Of a stretch of DNA of 64,000 nt, positions 8,319-16,990 are shown in pieces (the stretch's first letter is position 1; every line of letters starts with the position of its first letter). The notes beneath the pieces were generated by a model. That model saw only the letters and a program-made list of their open reading frames with translations. It ran no database searches and was not told the DNA's origin. Source of the stretch: Gracilimonas sp964505215. GTDB lineage: Bacteria > Bacteroidota > Rhodothermia > Balneolales > Balneolaceae. The stretch covers positions 186,001 through 250,000 of the forward strand of contig CAZDGU010000001.1 of the NCBI GenBank assembly GCA_964505215.1, written 5' to 3'. Made by a program: the position numbers and the translations under genes.

Positions 8319-9404
8319 CTATTCAACAATTTCGTAAAACCCAATGGTGTAATTATCAAGGTTGTCGTCTTCTTCAACCATCAGTCGGTTGTTGTAGCTT
8401 CCCAATAACTTGCCCGGCAGCGTAATTTCTACGGGCTTTTCGTTTTCCTCTAAGTCGTATATCACACCAAAATAATTTTTAAGCAAGTTCGATGCCCCGC
8501 GTTCTTCATAAAACTCCGGCGTAGCATTTTGCCATATTACTACTAATTTATGTTCAATAACTTCTAAACCAATCAGACCTGAGTTATCCAAACCATAAGC
8601 TTTTGCAGATTCCGGCGTTGGAGCTCTATTGTAATCAACAGATAATGTCCGAGTTCTCATTTTTGATGGCTTATAGGTACTGAAAACATGCGTTGAGTCA
8701 TCCTTGATATCATATTTCATCACCGTATAATCTGCTAAAAAAGCATAAAAGACAGATTCGGATACCTCATCTAATGCTATAACCGAAGATTTAAAGGCAT
8801 TATCCAGTTTATCTATTGTTGGAGAAAGTGTTCCTTTCAGCTCGGCTGTTTTAGTTTCAAGATTGTAAAAGGAAAGCGCGCGGGCTTCCTTAAAATTCAT
8901 GCTGTTGATTTTTTCGGGATCCACAATACCGGTAATCAGATAGTTATTCCAAAACTCTCCATAGGTGTTCCTGAGCCAAATTCTCTGCTCCAGTAATCCG
9001 GGATATTTATCTATAATTTCATCATTAATGAAATGTGCGTACAAATCCTGTGTAGTATCATATATAAAAAACTCATCATCATTTTTTACCGTCACTTGAG
9101 AAGGTAATGACAATTCTTTTGGTCCCTTACCTTTGGAGCTTAAATATTGCACCTCACCAGTTTTAACGGATATTTTGAACGGCCTCCGTGCTATGAAATC
9201 AATTCCGTACAGCAGTTCTTTGCTCTCAACGGCCTGCAGACCTTCCATAATATTTCCAACCTGATCGTTGTTATCATTGATTACAATTTCATGGACTTTC
9301 TTTAGTTCGCCTTCAACTATTTCAGACTTCTCAGAACAAGTGATGAATAGAAAAAATGGTAATATTGATAACAATACTACCATTTTAGAATTAACGTGTT
9401 TCAT
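8319..9404 (-). CDS. Bladed beta-propeller-type lipoprotein
   Basis: 361 residues from the ATG at 9404. The frame stays open further upstream, but that part is antisense to nothing useful and overlaps the peptide gene. A lipoprotein signal ends at C23 (FITCSEKSE), so it should be anchored in a membrane facing the periplasm or surface. The body consists of repeated beta-rich units containing D-x-D/N-x-R patterns, resembling the 6-bladed propeller (BF3164-like) lipoproteins of Bacteroidota. Its start is one base after the stop of the small Cys peptide gene (TAA-T-ATG), so the two are translationally coupled. Substrate and role are unknown. Confidence 0.75.
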   Translation of the reverse strand: MKHVNSKMVVLLSILPFFLFITCSEKSEIVEGELKKVHEIVINDNNDQVGNIMEGLQAVESKELLYGIDFIARRPFKISVKTGEVQYLSSKGKGPKELSLPSQVTVKNDDEFFIYDTTQDLYAHFINDEIIDKYPGLLEQRIWLRNTYGEFWNNYLITGIVDPEKINSMNFKEARALSFYNLETKTAELKGTLSPTIDKLDNAFKSSVIALDEVSESVFYAFLADYTVMKYDIKDDSTHVFSTYKPSKMRTRTLSVDYNRAPTPESAKAYGLDNSGLIGLEVIEHKLVVIWQNATPEFYEERGASNLLKNYFGVIYDLEENEKPVEITLPGKLLGSYNNRLMVEEDDNLDNYTIGFYEIVE

Positions 9405-9405
9405 A

Positions 9406-9630
9406 TTATTCAATGGGTGTTGAGGTACAGGTAGTACAACCGATACCAGCATATGAACAATTCAATGGGTTGTCGTAGTTATTCTGATCGAAATTAAGTG
9501 AAGGTGGAAAACCATCATCCAAACAATCACCATCACCGCCACCACCAATAGCGGAAGATTGTGGTGAGAATGTTATAATCATTGTAAAGATTGAAAGGAT
9601 TGCGAATGCTTTTATGATTAGTTTTTTCAT
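9406..9630 (-). CDS. Small secreted Cys peptide coupled to the propeller lipoprotein
   Basis: 74 residues. A classical signal peptide (KKLIIKAFAILSIFTMI..., probable cleavage after SSA at 27) precedes a mature peptide of about 47 residues starting IGGGGDGD and holding four cysteines: C36, C58, C65 and C68, the last two as CTTC. Size, signal and position directly upstream of a propeller lipoprotein recall the NVEALA-type peptides of Bacteroidota, but the NVEALA motif itself is absent. Role unknown; a disulfide-stabilised or modified secreted peptide is an inference. Confidence 0.7.
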   Translation of the reverse strand: MKKLIIKAFAILSIFTMIITFSPQSSAIGGGGDGDCLDDGFPPSLNFDQNNYDNPLNCSYAGIGCTTCTSTPIE

Positions 9631-9967
9631 TACTTGTCCAGTTTAATTTAGATTAATAAAAAATGAAGCAAATATATCTATCATTTTTTTATTTATGGAC
9701 GCATTTATTATTGTGCTTCCGATAGATTATATATATATATGGAAATTCAAATTTATATTTTATGTTTCGCTTTGTTACCTCATATTTAAGTATTTTTCTT
9801 TCCCAAATTTTGTTAGAGCATCAATAAGATATACACTTTCTGTTTTCTCGCTGAGTTACGCAGAGGAATACGCGGAGTTCCGCGGAATAAAGATTCAAAA
9901 ACTCTGCGAGACACTGCGCCAAACTCAGCGAGCCTCTGCGTGAAAGTAAAACCGAGTATAAGAATAG
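9631..9967. other. Intergenic region with family R repeat
   Basis: 337 bases between the peptide gene (leftward, start at 9630) and the decarboxylase stop at 9968. The left part is AT-rich with a run of alternating TA near 9729-9740 and presumably holds the peptide promoter. The right part (9842-9950) is repeat R copy 2. An 82-codon plus-strand frame here is not believed to be a gene. Confidence 0.6.
9842..9950 (+). repeat. Family R dispersed repeat, copy 2
   Basis: Same ordered motifs as copy 1 (TTTTCTCGCTGAG, CGCAGAGGAATACGCGGAG, ACTCTGCGAGACACTGCGCC), ending with CCTCTGCGTGAAAG. The middle differs slightly (GCGGAATAAAGATT). Confidence 0.7.
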
Positions 9968-11410
9968 CTAAGAAATCTTCTTAATGTGCTTCTCCAATAC
10001 ATCTAAAAAGTGATCTATTTCCGCTTTGTGGGTACGGACGGAAAGCACCGTAAAACGAAACCAAAATCCTCCTTTTATTGAAGTAGTGGATAAGAAAATC
10101 GCACCTTCTTCCAAAATAGTTCGGTGCAACTGCTTGTTGATAGCATCATAATTGTCCAATCCACTCGGTTTCCAGCGGAACGTAAAAGTGGTTAAATCCG
10201 GCATGGTGCTCACTTCCACTTCTGGATGTTCTTCCAGCTTTTTCCATGCATATTGGGTGAGCAGCATTTTTTCTTCCAGCGAGCTTCTGAACGCATCAAC
10301 CCCGTGCAGCTTTAGCGGCAGCCACATTCGTAATCCCCTAAAATGCTTACTCAACTCCGGTGAAACATCAGCCGGTGAGTACGGCAATTGCTCCTCTTTA
10401 GTGTCCTGCATGTAGTTGGCATCGTAATCGTGAGCCTTCACCAAATGATCTACATTTTTGACAATCAGCGCTCCCGTTCCATACGATAAAAACAGTCCTT
10501 TATGCGGATCCAAAACAACCGAATCTGCTTTTTCAATCCCTTTAAACTGCTTACCATTTTCTTCAATCAGCATAAAAAATCCGCCATAAGCCGCATCCAC
10601 GTGATACCAGACGTCATGCTTTTGGGCAATAGCTGCAATCTCACCAATGGGATCGATAGCTCCCAAATCGGTGGTTCCTGCAGAAGCTACAATCAGCCAC
10701 GGATTGAGGCCGTCAGCTACATCCTCGGCTATGGATTCTTGTAAGGCTTCCGGTTTCATTCGGTAGTGATCGTCCAGTGGAATATATCGCATAACGCATT
10801 CCTTCAGTCCGCAAATCTTGAGCGCACGCGCTACACAATGGTGCGTTTGCTCGCCCAAATACACCACCGATTTCGGGATATCAGCGGCTTTAAGCTCTGC
10901 GTGTTCCCGAGCGGTGTGAATGGCCGTTAGATTTGCCATACTTCCTCCCGATGCCAGATATCCGCCATAATTTCCGGTGTAGCCTATCATTTCGGCCATC
11001 CAGTTTACCAGTCTTGTTTCTAAAGCAACCGCTCCGGGTGAGGCAAAATACACGCCCGCATATCTATTGGTAACCGCAGCCAAATAATCACCAACAGCAC
11101 CCGAAAAAATTCCGCCGCCCGGTATATACCCATAGTGATTTCCCGAAGCCGGATTCAATCCTTGTGGAACTACTTTTGTATCTAAAAACTCTAACACTGA
11201 ATCTATCTGCTCAGGCTCATCTTTAATGGGATCATTGAAAATATCTTTAATGGCACCCGCTTCTTCTTTTTGATAAGCTTTCTGTTCGCTGACGGTTTCA
11301 TAGAAGTGATTGGCATAAGCCGTACTTGCTTTATATACGTTATTTCGAAATGCGGCTTCCGGCTCTAATTTCAGTGCTTTTTGCTCAAGCTGCGCTATTC
11401 GTTCTTCCAT
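9968..11410 (-). CDS. PLP-dependent group II decarboxylase (aromatic-L-amino-acid decarboxylase-like)
   Basis: 480 residues, start ATG at 11410. PLP-fold signatures are clear: ASGGSMANLTAIHTAR (cofactor phosphate region), HHCVARALKICG, HVDAAYGGF with the aspartate that pairs with the pyridine nitrogen, and DPHKGLF with the Schiff-base lysine. This is the DDC/GAD/tyrosine-decarboxylase superfamily acting on amino acids in the cytoplasm; the substrate cannot be told from sequence. The N-terminal segment PQGLNPASGNHYGYIPGGG matches the group that includes bacterial aromatic amino acid decarboxylases. Monocistronic. Confidence 0.9.
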   Translation of the reverse strand: MEERIAQLEQKALKLEPEAAFRNNVYKASTAYANHFYETVSEQKAYQKEEAGAIKDIFNDPIKDEPEQIDSVLEFLDTKVVPQGLNPASGNHYGYIPGGGIFSGAVGDYLAAVTNRYAGVYFASPGAVALETRLVNWMAEMIGYTGNYGGYLASGGSMANLTAIHTAREHAELKAADIPKSVVYLGEQTHHCVARALKICGLKECVMRYIPLDDHYRMKPEALQESIAEDVADGLNPWLIVASAGTTDLGAIDPIGEIAAIAQKHDVWYHVDAAYGGFFMLIEENGKQFKGIEKADSVVLDPHKGLFLSYGTGALIVKNVDHLVKAHDYDANYMQDTKEEQLPYSPADVSPELSKHFRGLRMWLPLKLHGVDAFRSSLEEKMLLTQYAWKKLEEHPEVEVSTMPDLTTFTFRWKPSGLDNYDAINKQLHRTILEEGAIFLSTTSIKGGFWFRFTVLSVRTHKAEIDHFLDVLEKHIKKIS

Positions 11411-11685
11411 TATATCCTTTTGATTCTTGTTTTTAGAAATACAAAAATACGAACATAATCAGTCCTGATTTTAGAATTCAAAAGAAGGTTTTCAGGAATA
11501 ATAAAGAGATATGTCAGACTCCAAAACTCCTTCAACTCAAGACAAGAGATTGCAATCCCTTCCCTCATTTATATTATGGAAAATTATTAAGTGAAAATCT
11601 TTTATTAACATGCACTGTACGGCTAAAACCCATCAAGGACTTAAAATCCCCGATGGGCTACAAAGTCTTCCATTCAACCCAAACG
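11411..11685. other. Intergenic region with a CCCATC...GATGGG hairpin
   Basis: 275 bases between two leftward genes. Contains an inverted repeat with CCCATC and GATGGG arms around 11629-11658, enclosing AAGGACTTAAAATCCCC. A related arrangement (AAGGATTAAAAAGTCCTT) occurs near 20246. It may be a terminator for the DoxX gene at 11686 or a small repeat. Confidence 0.4.
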
Positions 11686-12087
11686 CTAAGAAGCCGGTTC
11701 CGGAATGGCAGTTGCTTCTGTCAGTTTTGCTAATACAAAAGCGGATAGCGCCATCACTAAATCTCGTACGGCTACATCGGGGTGATGCCAGCTAAACAGT
11801 AAGCTGAGTGAAATAGCCGTTAACCAAATGGCTACAATATATGCACCTTCACGCGTTCGGGTAAAAACGAGCACCCCGGCTATAATTTCTATGACGCCCA
11901 CTATCATCATAAAGGTGGAAGCTTCAAATGGTAACATTCCCACGGTCGCGGGAGCTAAATATGCCGTCCAATCTGTGAGCAAGTTCATGAATTTATCTGC
12001 CCCGGCAACAATGGGTACCACCGTAAACGTATATTTTAACAGCAATTGAAGTCCGCTGACAGTTGAGTTTATTTTTTGATTGTTCAT
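11686..12087 (-). CDS. DoxX-family-like small membrane protein
   Basis: 133 residues, start ATG at 12087. Four hydrophobic segments (about 15-32, 53-76, 82-100, 105-122) with a DKFMNLL motif after the first helix, as in DoxX/DoxD-type proteins. Family members are small inner-membrane proteins linked with thiol or quinone redox in some species. No operon partners; the next gene (lipoate ligase) is divergent. Confidence 0.7.
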   Translation of the reverse strand: MNNQKINSTVSGLQLLLKYTFTVVPIVAGADKFMNLLTDWTAYLAPATVGMLPFEASTFMMIVGVIEIIAGVLVFTRTREGAYIVAIWLTAISLSLLFSWHHPDVAVRDLVMALSAFVLAKLTEATAIPEPAS

Positions 12088-12182
12088 AATGTGTGATTTT
12101 ATTTATGTGTGTAGTTCATTAGATAGTTGAAACGAAAATCGGTTACACTTTTTTATAAAATCGACGCATAATGAATGATGAT

Positions 12183-12196
12183 CACCAATTTTGGTG
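12183..12196. promoter_or_regulatory. Palindrome between divergent doxX-like and lplA
   Basis: Perfect 6-2-6 palindrome CACCAA-TT-TTGGTG. A second inverted repeat GGTAAG...CTTACC lies at 12215-12234. Both fall between divergent starts (12087 and 12309), so they are operator or hairpin candidates. Confidence 0.3.
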
Positions 12197-12308
12197 TTGA
12201 AAAACCTGGAATCCGGTAAGGGTAATTGCTTACCTTTACACAGTATTTTTAATTTGAAAAGGATGGCCTCTTATGGCTCGGGCCGTCTAAAAATTCACCC
12301 CTTATATT

Positions 12309-13310
12309 ATGATTTTTATAGAAAATGAAGGAATAACCGATCCTCAAATAAACCTGGCACTGGAAGAATATGCTCTCCGAAATTTTGGAGAACATGAAGA
12401 TTACCTGCTCTTCTACATCAACGCGCCGTCTATTATTATCGGTAGAAATCAAAATACGCTGGAAGAAATTAATGACGAATATGTGCGCAAAAATGGTATT
12501 ACCATAGTTCGGCGTATGTCGGGCGGTGGAGCCGTTTATCACGATTTGGGGAATCTAAACTTTAGCTTCATCACGCAGTACAAAAAAGAGAACCTTCATA
12601 ACTTTAAAAAATTCACCAAGCCGGTTATTCGCGTGCTCAACGAGATGGGCGTAAACGCAGAAATGAGCGGCCGGAATGATATTTTGGTAGATGGCCGAAA
12701 AATTTCCGGAAATGCACAGTTTTCTTCCGGTAAGCGCATGTTTAGCCACGGAACACTGCTTTTAGACAGCGACTTAGACGAGGTTACCAACGCACTAAAC
12801 GTGAAAATGAGCAAGATTGAATCTAAAGGTCACAAATCCGTTCGGAGCCGCGTGGCTAATATTTCAGAATTTCTGGAAGAGCCGATGGCTATAGAGGAGT
12901 TTAGAGAACGCCTGCTTAAAGGCTTATATCAAGACCGTGACAAGTTTGAGACTTACCATTTAACAGATGAAGAATGGGAAGCCGTACACGCACTTAAAGA
13001 TGAAAAGTATGGCAATTGGGACTGGAACTACGGGAAATCACCAAAATTCAATATTCAGCGTACCAAGCGATTCCCTGTGGGTGAAATTGATTTACGAATT
13101 GATGTGCATAAAGGGCATATCAAAAATCTGAAAATTTACGGCGACTTTTTCGGCAAGGAGCCGGTTGATGAAATTGAACAACTGCTGGCAGATGTTCGTT
13201 ATGATCCGGAAGACATCTCCCAAGCGTTGAAAAATGTGGACGTACAAAGTTATTTCGGGAATGTTAAAAAAGAAGACTTCCTGAATCTGGTATATGGAGA
13301 AGACGAGTAA
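12309..13310 (+). CDS. lplA: Lipoate-protein ligase
   Basis: Attaches lipoate to the E2/H subunits of 2-oxoacid dehydrogenases and the glycine-cleavage system via lipoyl-AMP. 333 residues from ATG 12309. BPL/LplA domain motifs visible: NAPSIIIGRNQNT (about 38-50), RRMSGGGAVYHD (about 68-79), SGRNDILVDGRKISGNAQ (substrate lysine loop about 119-136). The C-terminal about 90 residues match the LplA accessory domain (KFNIQRTKRFPVGEIDLRI). Length fits a full two-domain ligase. It stands alone, with a palindrome-containing region upstream. Confidence 0.93.
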   Translation: MIFIENEGITDPQINLALEEYALRNFGEHEDYLLFYINAPSIIIGRNQNTLEEINDEYVRKNGITIVRRMSGGGAVYHDLGNLNFSFITQYKKENLHNFKKFTKPVIRVLNEMGVNAEMSGRNDILVDGRKISGNAQFSSGKRMFSHGTLLLDSDLDEVTNALNVKMSKIESKGHKSVRSRVANISEFLEEPMAIEEFRERLLKGLYQDRDKFETYHLTDEEWEAVHALKDEKYGNWDWNYGKSPKFNIQRTKRFPVGEIDLRIDVHKGHIKNLKIYGDFFGKEPVDEIEQLLADVRYDPEDISQALKNVDVQSYFGNVKKEDFLNLVYGEDE

Positions 13311-13388
13311 TTTAATACGATTCTAAGGTTATTTTAGGATATTATTATCTGAATTAAATAACATGTAATAAAATAAATCGATTATACC

Positions 13389-13850
13389 ATGAAGAAACGC
13401 ATCCGGCTTTTAACTTTTCTGTTTTTATCATTTGTAGGATTGGCCACCCTTACTGCTTATAACAACATGCCTGAACCGTCGGAGTCAGAAGATCCGCTAA
13501 CGCTACAGTCTATAATGCGGCTTATTTCTGCAAACATGGGAATTATCAACGAGGGCATTTATACGGAAGATTACCATCTGATTGAAGAAGGTGCCGCGGC
13601 CATTAACGATCACCCTCCACTCTCTCCGGTTTCGCTGGAGCTGGTTAAATCTACGCTGGGGCCGCGAATGCAAGCTTTCCAGGAATATGATAACATTGTT
13701 CACGGTCATGCGGATACCATCAAAGTAGCTGCTCAGCAAAAAAACATGCAAAAAGTATTAGACAGCTACCAAATTGTCCAAAAAGGATGTGTGAGCTGCC
13801 ATGCTGCCTTTAGGAATGAAATTGTAAAAGCTCGAATCATGAAAGATTAG
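13389..13850 (+). CDS. Cytochrome c' / class II-like monoheme cytochrome
   Basis: 153 residues, start ATG at 13389. A signal sequence (1-23) leads into a helical domain with the single heme motif near the C-terminus: C134-VS-C137-H138, in QKGCVSCHAAFR. A C-terminal CxxCH on a four-helix bundle is the hallmark of class II cytochromes c. Predicted periplasmic electron carrier or gas/redox sensor. It is followed 109 bases later by heme A synthase and a Crp/Fnr regulator, so a respiratory context is likely. Confidence 0.82.
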   Translation: MKKRIRLLTFLFLSFVGLATLTAYNNMPEPSESEDPLTLQSIMRLISANMGIINEGIYTEDYHLIEEGAAAINDHPPLSPVSLELVKSTLGPRMQAFQEYDNIVHGHADTIKVAAQQKNMQKVLDSYQIVQKGCVSCHAAFRNEIVKARIMKD

Positions 13851-13959
13851 CGTTTTTTAGCTTCAATAAGTCTTGTTAAAAGCTTACTTATGTAAACAGA
13901 TCGTTGTACCTTTATGCGCAATTTTTAAAACTATTCTAAAGCTCTACCGCTAATTTTCA

Positions 13960-15003
13960 ATGAAGCACACGTATAATCGATCTGTTTACCTATGGCTGTG
14001 GTCCGGTATTATACTTATAACCATTATGGTAGTGGTAGGCGGTATAACCCGCCTCACCGGCTCCGGCCTTTCTATGACTGACTGGAACCTGATTATGGGA
14101 GCCATCCCGCCTATGAATGATGTGGAATGGACCAACGTTTTTGAACGCTATAAAGAATTTCCGCAATATCAGCAGCTTAACAAAGGGATGAGCCTGCACG
14201 AGTTTAAGTTCATTTACTTTTGGGAATACCTGCATCGTATAATTGGAAGATTGCTGGGAGTAATTTTCATTATTCCGTTTGCCTACTTCTGGAAACGTGG
14301 GTATTTCAACAAACCCATGCTCAAGCGCATGTTTTTGCTTATGGGTTTAGGTGCAATGCAGGGTGCCATGGGGTGGATTATGGTAAAAAGTGGCCTGGTT
14401 GACATTCCTTACGTAAGCCATTATCGCCTGGCCATGCATCTCTCTCTGGCGTTTATATTATTAGGAACCTGCCTCTGGTTTGCTTTGGATATTAAATACC
14501 CCACCTATAAATCCGATCATCCCGAACGTAACCTTTCTGCCAAACCCTGGCTGATTGCCGTAAGCGTTTTATTTGTTATTCAGCTTGTGTATGGAGCTTT
14601 TACGGCGGGACTTAATGCCGGTTTTATGTATAACACATTCCCAAAAATGGCGGGACACTGGTATCCTCCCTCCTACAACATGTTAGATCCCTTTTTGTTG
14701 AATTTAGTTGAAAATCCCGGCCTGGTACAGTGGATTCATCGCTTGAACGGCACCTTGCTCTTAATTGCCACCGTTGTTTTTGGGTGGAAAGTGCTCACCA
14801 ATCACCCCACTAAAATGCTGAAAACCTACACCCTCTTTTTGTTGTCTGTTATAGTGTTACAATATCTGATTGGAATTTTTACTCTTCTGTTAAGCGTGCC
14901 CGTTTCGCTGGGTGTGCTTCATCAGGCCGTAGCTATTTTCTTTATGGCAGCCTGCATTATGATTTGGCATTACACTGAGCGTTCCGCTTACACAAACATC
15001 TAA
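13960..15003 (+). CDS. ctaA: Heme A synthase (COX15/CtaA)
   Basis: Oxidises heme O to heme A for aa3-type cytochrome oxidases; integral membrane, eight helices. 347 residues, COX15-type length. Signature regions visible: GGITRLTGSGLSMTDWNLI (about 28-46), EYLHRIIGR with the first heme-ligand histidine, SHYRLAMHLSLAF, WIHRLNGTLL and LHQAVAIF. The long QLVYGAFTAGLNAGFMYNTF loop is typical of the COX15 branch. The Crp/Fnr gene begins 26 bases downstream of its stop. Confidence 0.95.
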   Translation: MKHTYNRSVYLWLWSGIILITIMVVVGGITRLTGSGLSMTDWNLIMGAIPPMNDVEWTNVFERYKEFPQYQQLNKGMSLHEFKFIYFWEYLHRIIGRLLGVIFIIPFAYFWKRGYFNKPMLKRMFLLMGLGAMQGAMGWIMVKSGLVDIPYVSHYRLAMHLSLAFILLGTCLWFALDIKYPTYKSDHPERNLSAKPWLIAVSVLFVIQLVYGAFTAGLNAGFMYNTFPKMAGHWYPPSYNMLDPFLLNLVENPGLVQWIHRLNGTLLLIATVVFGWKVLTNHPTKMLKTYTLFLLSVIVLQYLIGIFTLLLSVPVSLGVLHQAVAIFFMAACIMIWHYTERSAYTNI

Positions 15004-15029
15004 AATCATCACCGGATTATCCTGCTACT

Positions 15030-15656
15030 ATGCTTTCAAGCAATTCTAACTTACCGAAGCTATCTGCTCTCCTTCCGGAAGATACTACCTGGCAAGAGTT
15101 AGGCATTACCAAAAGCTTTGAAACGGATGAAATTATTGTAAATGAACATGCTCAGGTTCGTTCTATTCCCATTATAATAAAAGGCAGTTTAAAAGTAATG
15201 CAATCGGATGATGACATGAAGGAAATTGTGCTGTACTATTTACGTGCAGGCGAAACGTGTATCATGTCGTTTTTGGCGGGATTGTATAACGATACCAGCA
15301 AGGTGAAAGCCGTAGCTGAAGCTCCCTCCGAAATTGTATTCATTCCAATTGAAAAGGTAAGAGCTCTCATAAAAGAGCATCCCGAATGGCTCAATTATAT
15401 ATTTCAGATTTATCACAAACGGTTTGAAGAGCTGCTGGATGTGGTAAACGCCATCGCTTTTAAAAAAATGGACGAACGGCTGCTGCAGTTTCTTCGGGAG
15501 AGAGGTAATTTAACCGACTCAAACACTGTAAAGCTAACTCACGAACAAATTGCCCGAGAGCTTGGCACGGCAAGAGAAGTAATTTCACGCCTGTTAAAAC
15601 AAATGGAGCTGGAAGGGTTGGTAGAACTGGGAAGAAATAAAATCACCCTGAGCTGA
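15030..15656 (+). CDS. Crp/Fnr-family transcriptional regulator
   Basis: 208 residues. An N-terminal cyclic-nucleotide-binding-type beta-barrel (about 20-115, including EIIVNEHAQVRSIPIIIKG) connects to a C-terminal winged HTH (about 145-205) with LTHEQIARELGTAREVISR as the recognition region. There is no N-terminal cysteine cluster as in Fnr, so it probably does not carry FeS; one Cys sits in the barrel (GETCIMSFLAG). The GETCIMS motif is common in Bacteroidota Crp-type regulators. It follows heme A synthase by 26 bases and may regulate the respiratory genes. Confidence 0.88.
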   Translation: MLSSNSNLPKLSALLPEDTTWQELGITKSFETDEIIVNEHAQVRSIPIIIKGSLKVMQSDDDMKEIVLYYLRAGETCIMSFLAGLYNDTSKVKAVAEAPSEIVFIPIEKVRALIKEHPEWLNYIFQIYHKRFEELLDVVNAIAFKKMDERLLQFLRERGNLTDSNTVKLTHEQIARELGTAREVISRLLKQMELEGLVELGRNKITLS

Positions 15657-15704
15657 TTGCTGCTTTATTTGTAAGAAGAGAAAATCGTAAACAAAAATTT
15701 ATCA

Positions 15705-15728
15705 AACCCCGGCTAATTCCGAGGCTTA
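15705..15728 (-). terminator. Weak hairpin between convergent genes
   Basis: CCCCGG and CCGAGG arms separated by CTAATT, with a T-rich stretch on the minus-strand side. Lies between the Crp-like gene and the iron-binding lipoprotein gene, which converge. Confidence 0.35.
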
Positions 15729-15775
15729 ATAAATTGTATTACGTTACTGAATCAGTTCGTCCGGATTATTCACTT

Positions 15776-16795
15776 TTACTTCCATCCGGCCCGATCCATA
15801 ATTTTGATGGCTTCGGGATTATTTCGGCCCAATGCAGAAACATTCACGGCATCACTTTTAAACTTACCAAACTGAACCAAAACGTCTGCCAGTTCGGTAT
15901 TTTCATTGATGGGATATTCGTTGTTACCCCCAATAAAATACTGCTGTGCTTCGGGAGTAGTCAGGTATTCTAAAAACTTGATGGCATTTTCTTTGTGAGG
16001 TGCATTTTTCAATATACCGGCACCGCTGATGTTAATATGCGCACCGCGCTCGCCTTCGCCCTGATTTGGGAAAACAAATTCTACCTTATTGGCTGCTTCC
16101 TTATCAGCTTCATCATTTCCGGTAAGCATTACAGCAAGATAATAGTGGTTGGCAACCGCAACATCACACACGCCGGCGGCAACGCCTCGTATTTGATCTC
16201 TGTCGCCACCCTGCGGCTCCCGGGCAAAGTTTGCAACTATACCATTCACCCATTCTTCTGTGGCCTCAGGGCCCAGCGTTTCAATCATGGATGATACCAG
16301 TGATTGATTATAAATGTTATTAGAAGAGCGAATGCACAGCCTTCCTTCAAAGCGTGGGTCGGCTAAATCGGCATAAGTGAGATCTTTGTAGTTCTCTACC
16401 TTCTCAGGGTTTGCAATAATACCGCGTACACGCTTAGAGAGGCCAAACCAAAGTCCATCCGGATGGCGGAATGAAGATGGAATCCGTTCTTCCAAAATAT
16501 CGGACTGTGTGGATTGAAGAATGCCCGCTTCTTCGGCTCTCCAAAGCCGGCCGGCATCAACGGTTATTAAAATATCTGCGGGCGAATTAATACCTTCACT
16601 TCGCACGCGCTCGATAAGCTCATCAGAGCCGCCTTCAATCAGATTTACAGCAATACCGGTGTTCTCGGTAAACTCGTCGTACAAGGCTTGGTCGGTATCA
16701 TAATGGCGGGCAGAATATACGTTTACCTCCTGTTGGCTGGAACAAGAAATAAACAAAACGGACAGAATGGTTAAAGAAAGGAGAAAAGACTTCAT
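15776..16795 (-). CDS. Fe(3+) ABC transporter substrate-binding lipoprotein
   Basis: 339 residues, start ATG at 16795. A lipobox gives LFISC with C18. The sequence VNVYSARHYDTDQALYDEFTENTG is the classic beginning of FbpA/FutA/IdiA-type ferric-binding proteins, and NHYYLAVML carries the paired tyrosines that bind ferric iron in this family. Neither a permease nor an ATPase gene lies nearby, so the transporter partners must be elsewhere. A 35-base near-perfect palindrome lies 42 bases upstream of the start and is a candidate metal-responsive operator. Confidence 0.9.
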   Translation of the reverse strand: MKSFLLSLTILSVLFISCSSQQEVNVYSARHYDTDQALYDEFTENTGIAVNLIEGGSDELIERVRSEGINSPADILITVDAGRLWRAEEAGILQSTQSDILEERIPSSFRHPDGLWFGLSKRVRGIIANPEKVENYKDLTYADLADPRFEGRLCIRSSNNIYNQSLVSSMIETLGPEATEEWVNGIVANFAREPQGGDRDQIRGVAAGVCDVAVANHYYLAVMLTGNDEADKEAANKVEFVFPNQGEGERGAHINISGAGILKNAPHKENAIKFLEYLTTPEAQQYFIGGNNEYPINENTELADVLVQFGKFKSDAVNVSALGRNNPEAIKIMDRAGWK

Positions 16796-16836
16796 AGGGA
16801 AAATTGAGTTCAGGTTTTATTTCAAAAGCCTAAAGT

Positions 16837-16871
16837 AAGATTTTATTTAGAAACATTCTAAATAGAATCTT
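16837..16871. promoter_or_regulatory. Long palindromic operator upstream of the ferric-binding gene
   Basis: Centred on base 16854. The core is a perfect 9-3-9 inverted repeat, TATTTAGAA-ACA-TTCTAAATA (16844-16864), and the symmetry continues to 16837/16871 with a single G-T mismatch. A second palindrome, TTTATT-CT-AATAAA, lies at 16885-16898. Position just upstream of an iron-uptake gene suggests a Fur- or DtxR-type repressor site. Confidence 0.55.
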
Positions 16872-16990
16872 CCCATCTCCCAAGTTTATTCTAATAAAGC
16901 TTTAACTGCCCTTCAAAACAGCCGAAAATATGAAGTTTTACAAAATTAAGACAGATATCGGTATGAAACAGCCGGGTATTTTTCTTTAAT

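Noticed and set aside
9405..9452. Upstream extension of the propeller lipoprotein
   Set aside because: It overlaps the end of the Cys peptide gene and puts residues before a complete lipoprotein signal starting at 9404.
9695..9943. 82-codon plus-strand frame
   Set aside because: Its second half is repeat family R copy 2, and the first half is AT-rich promoter-like sequence; no domain or ribosome site.
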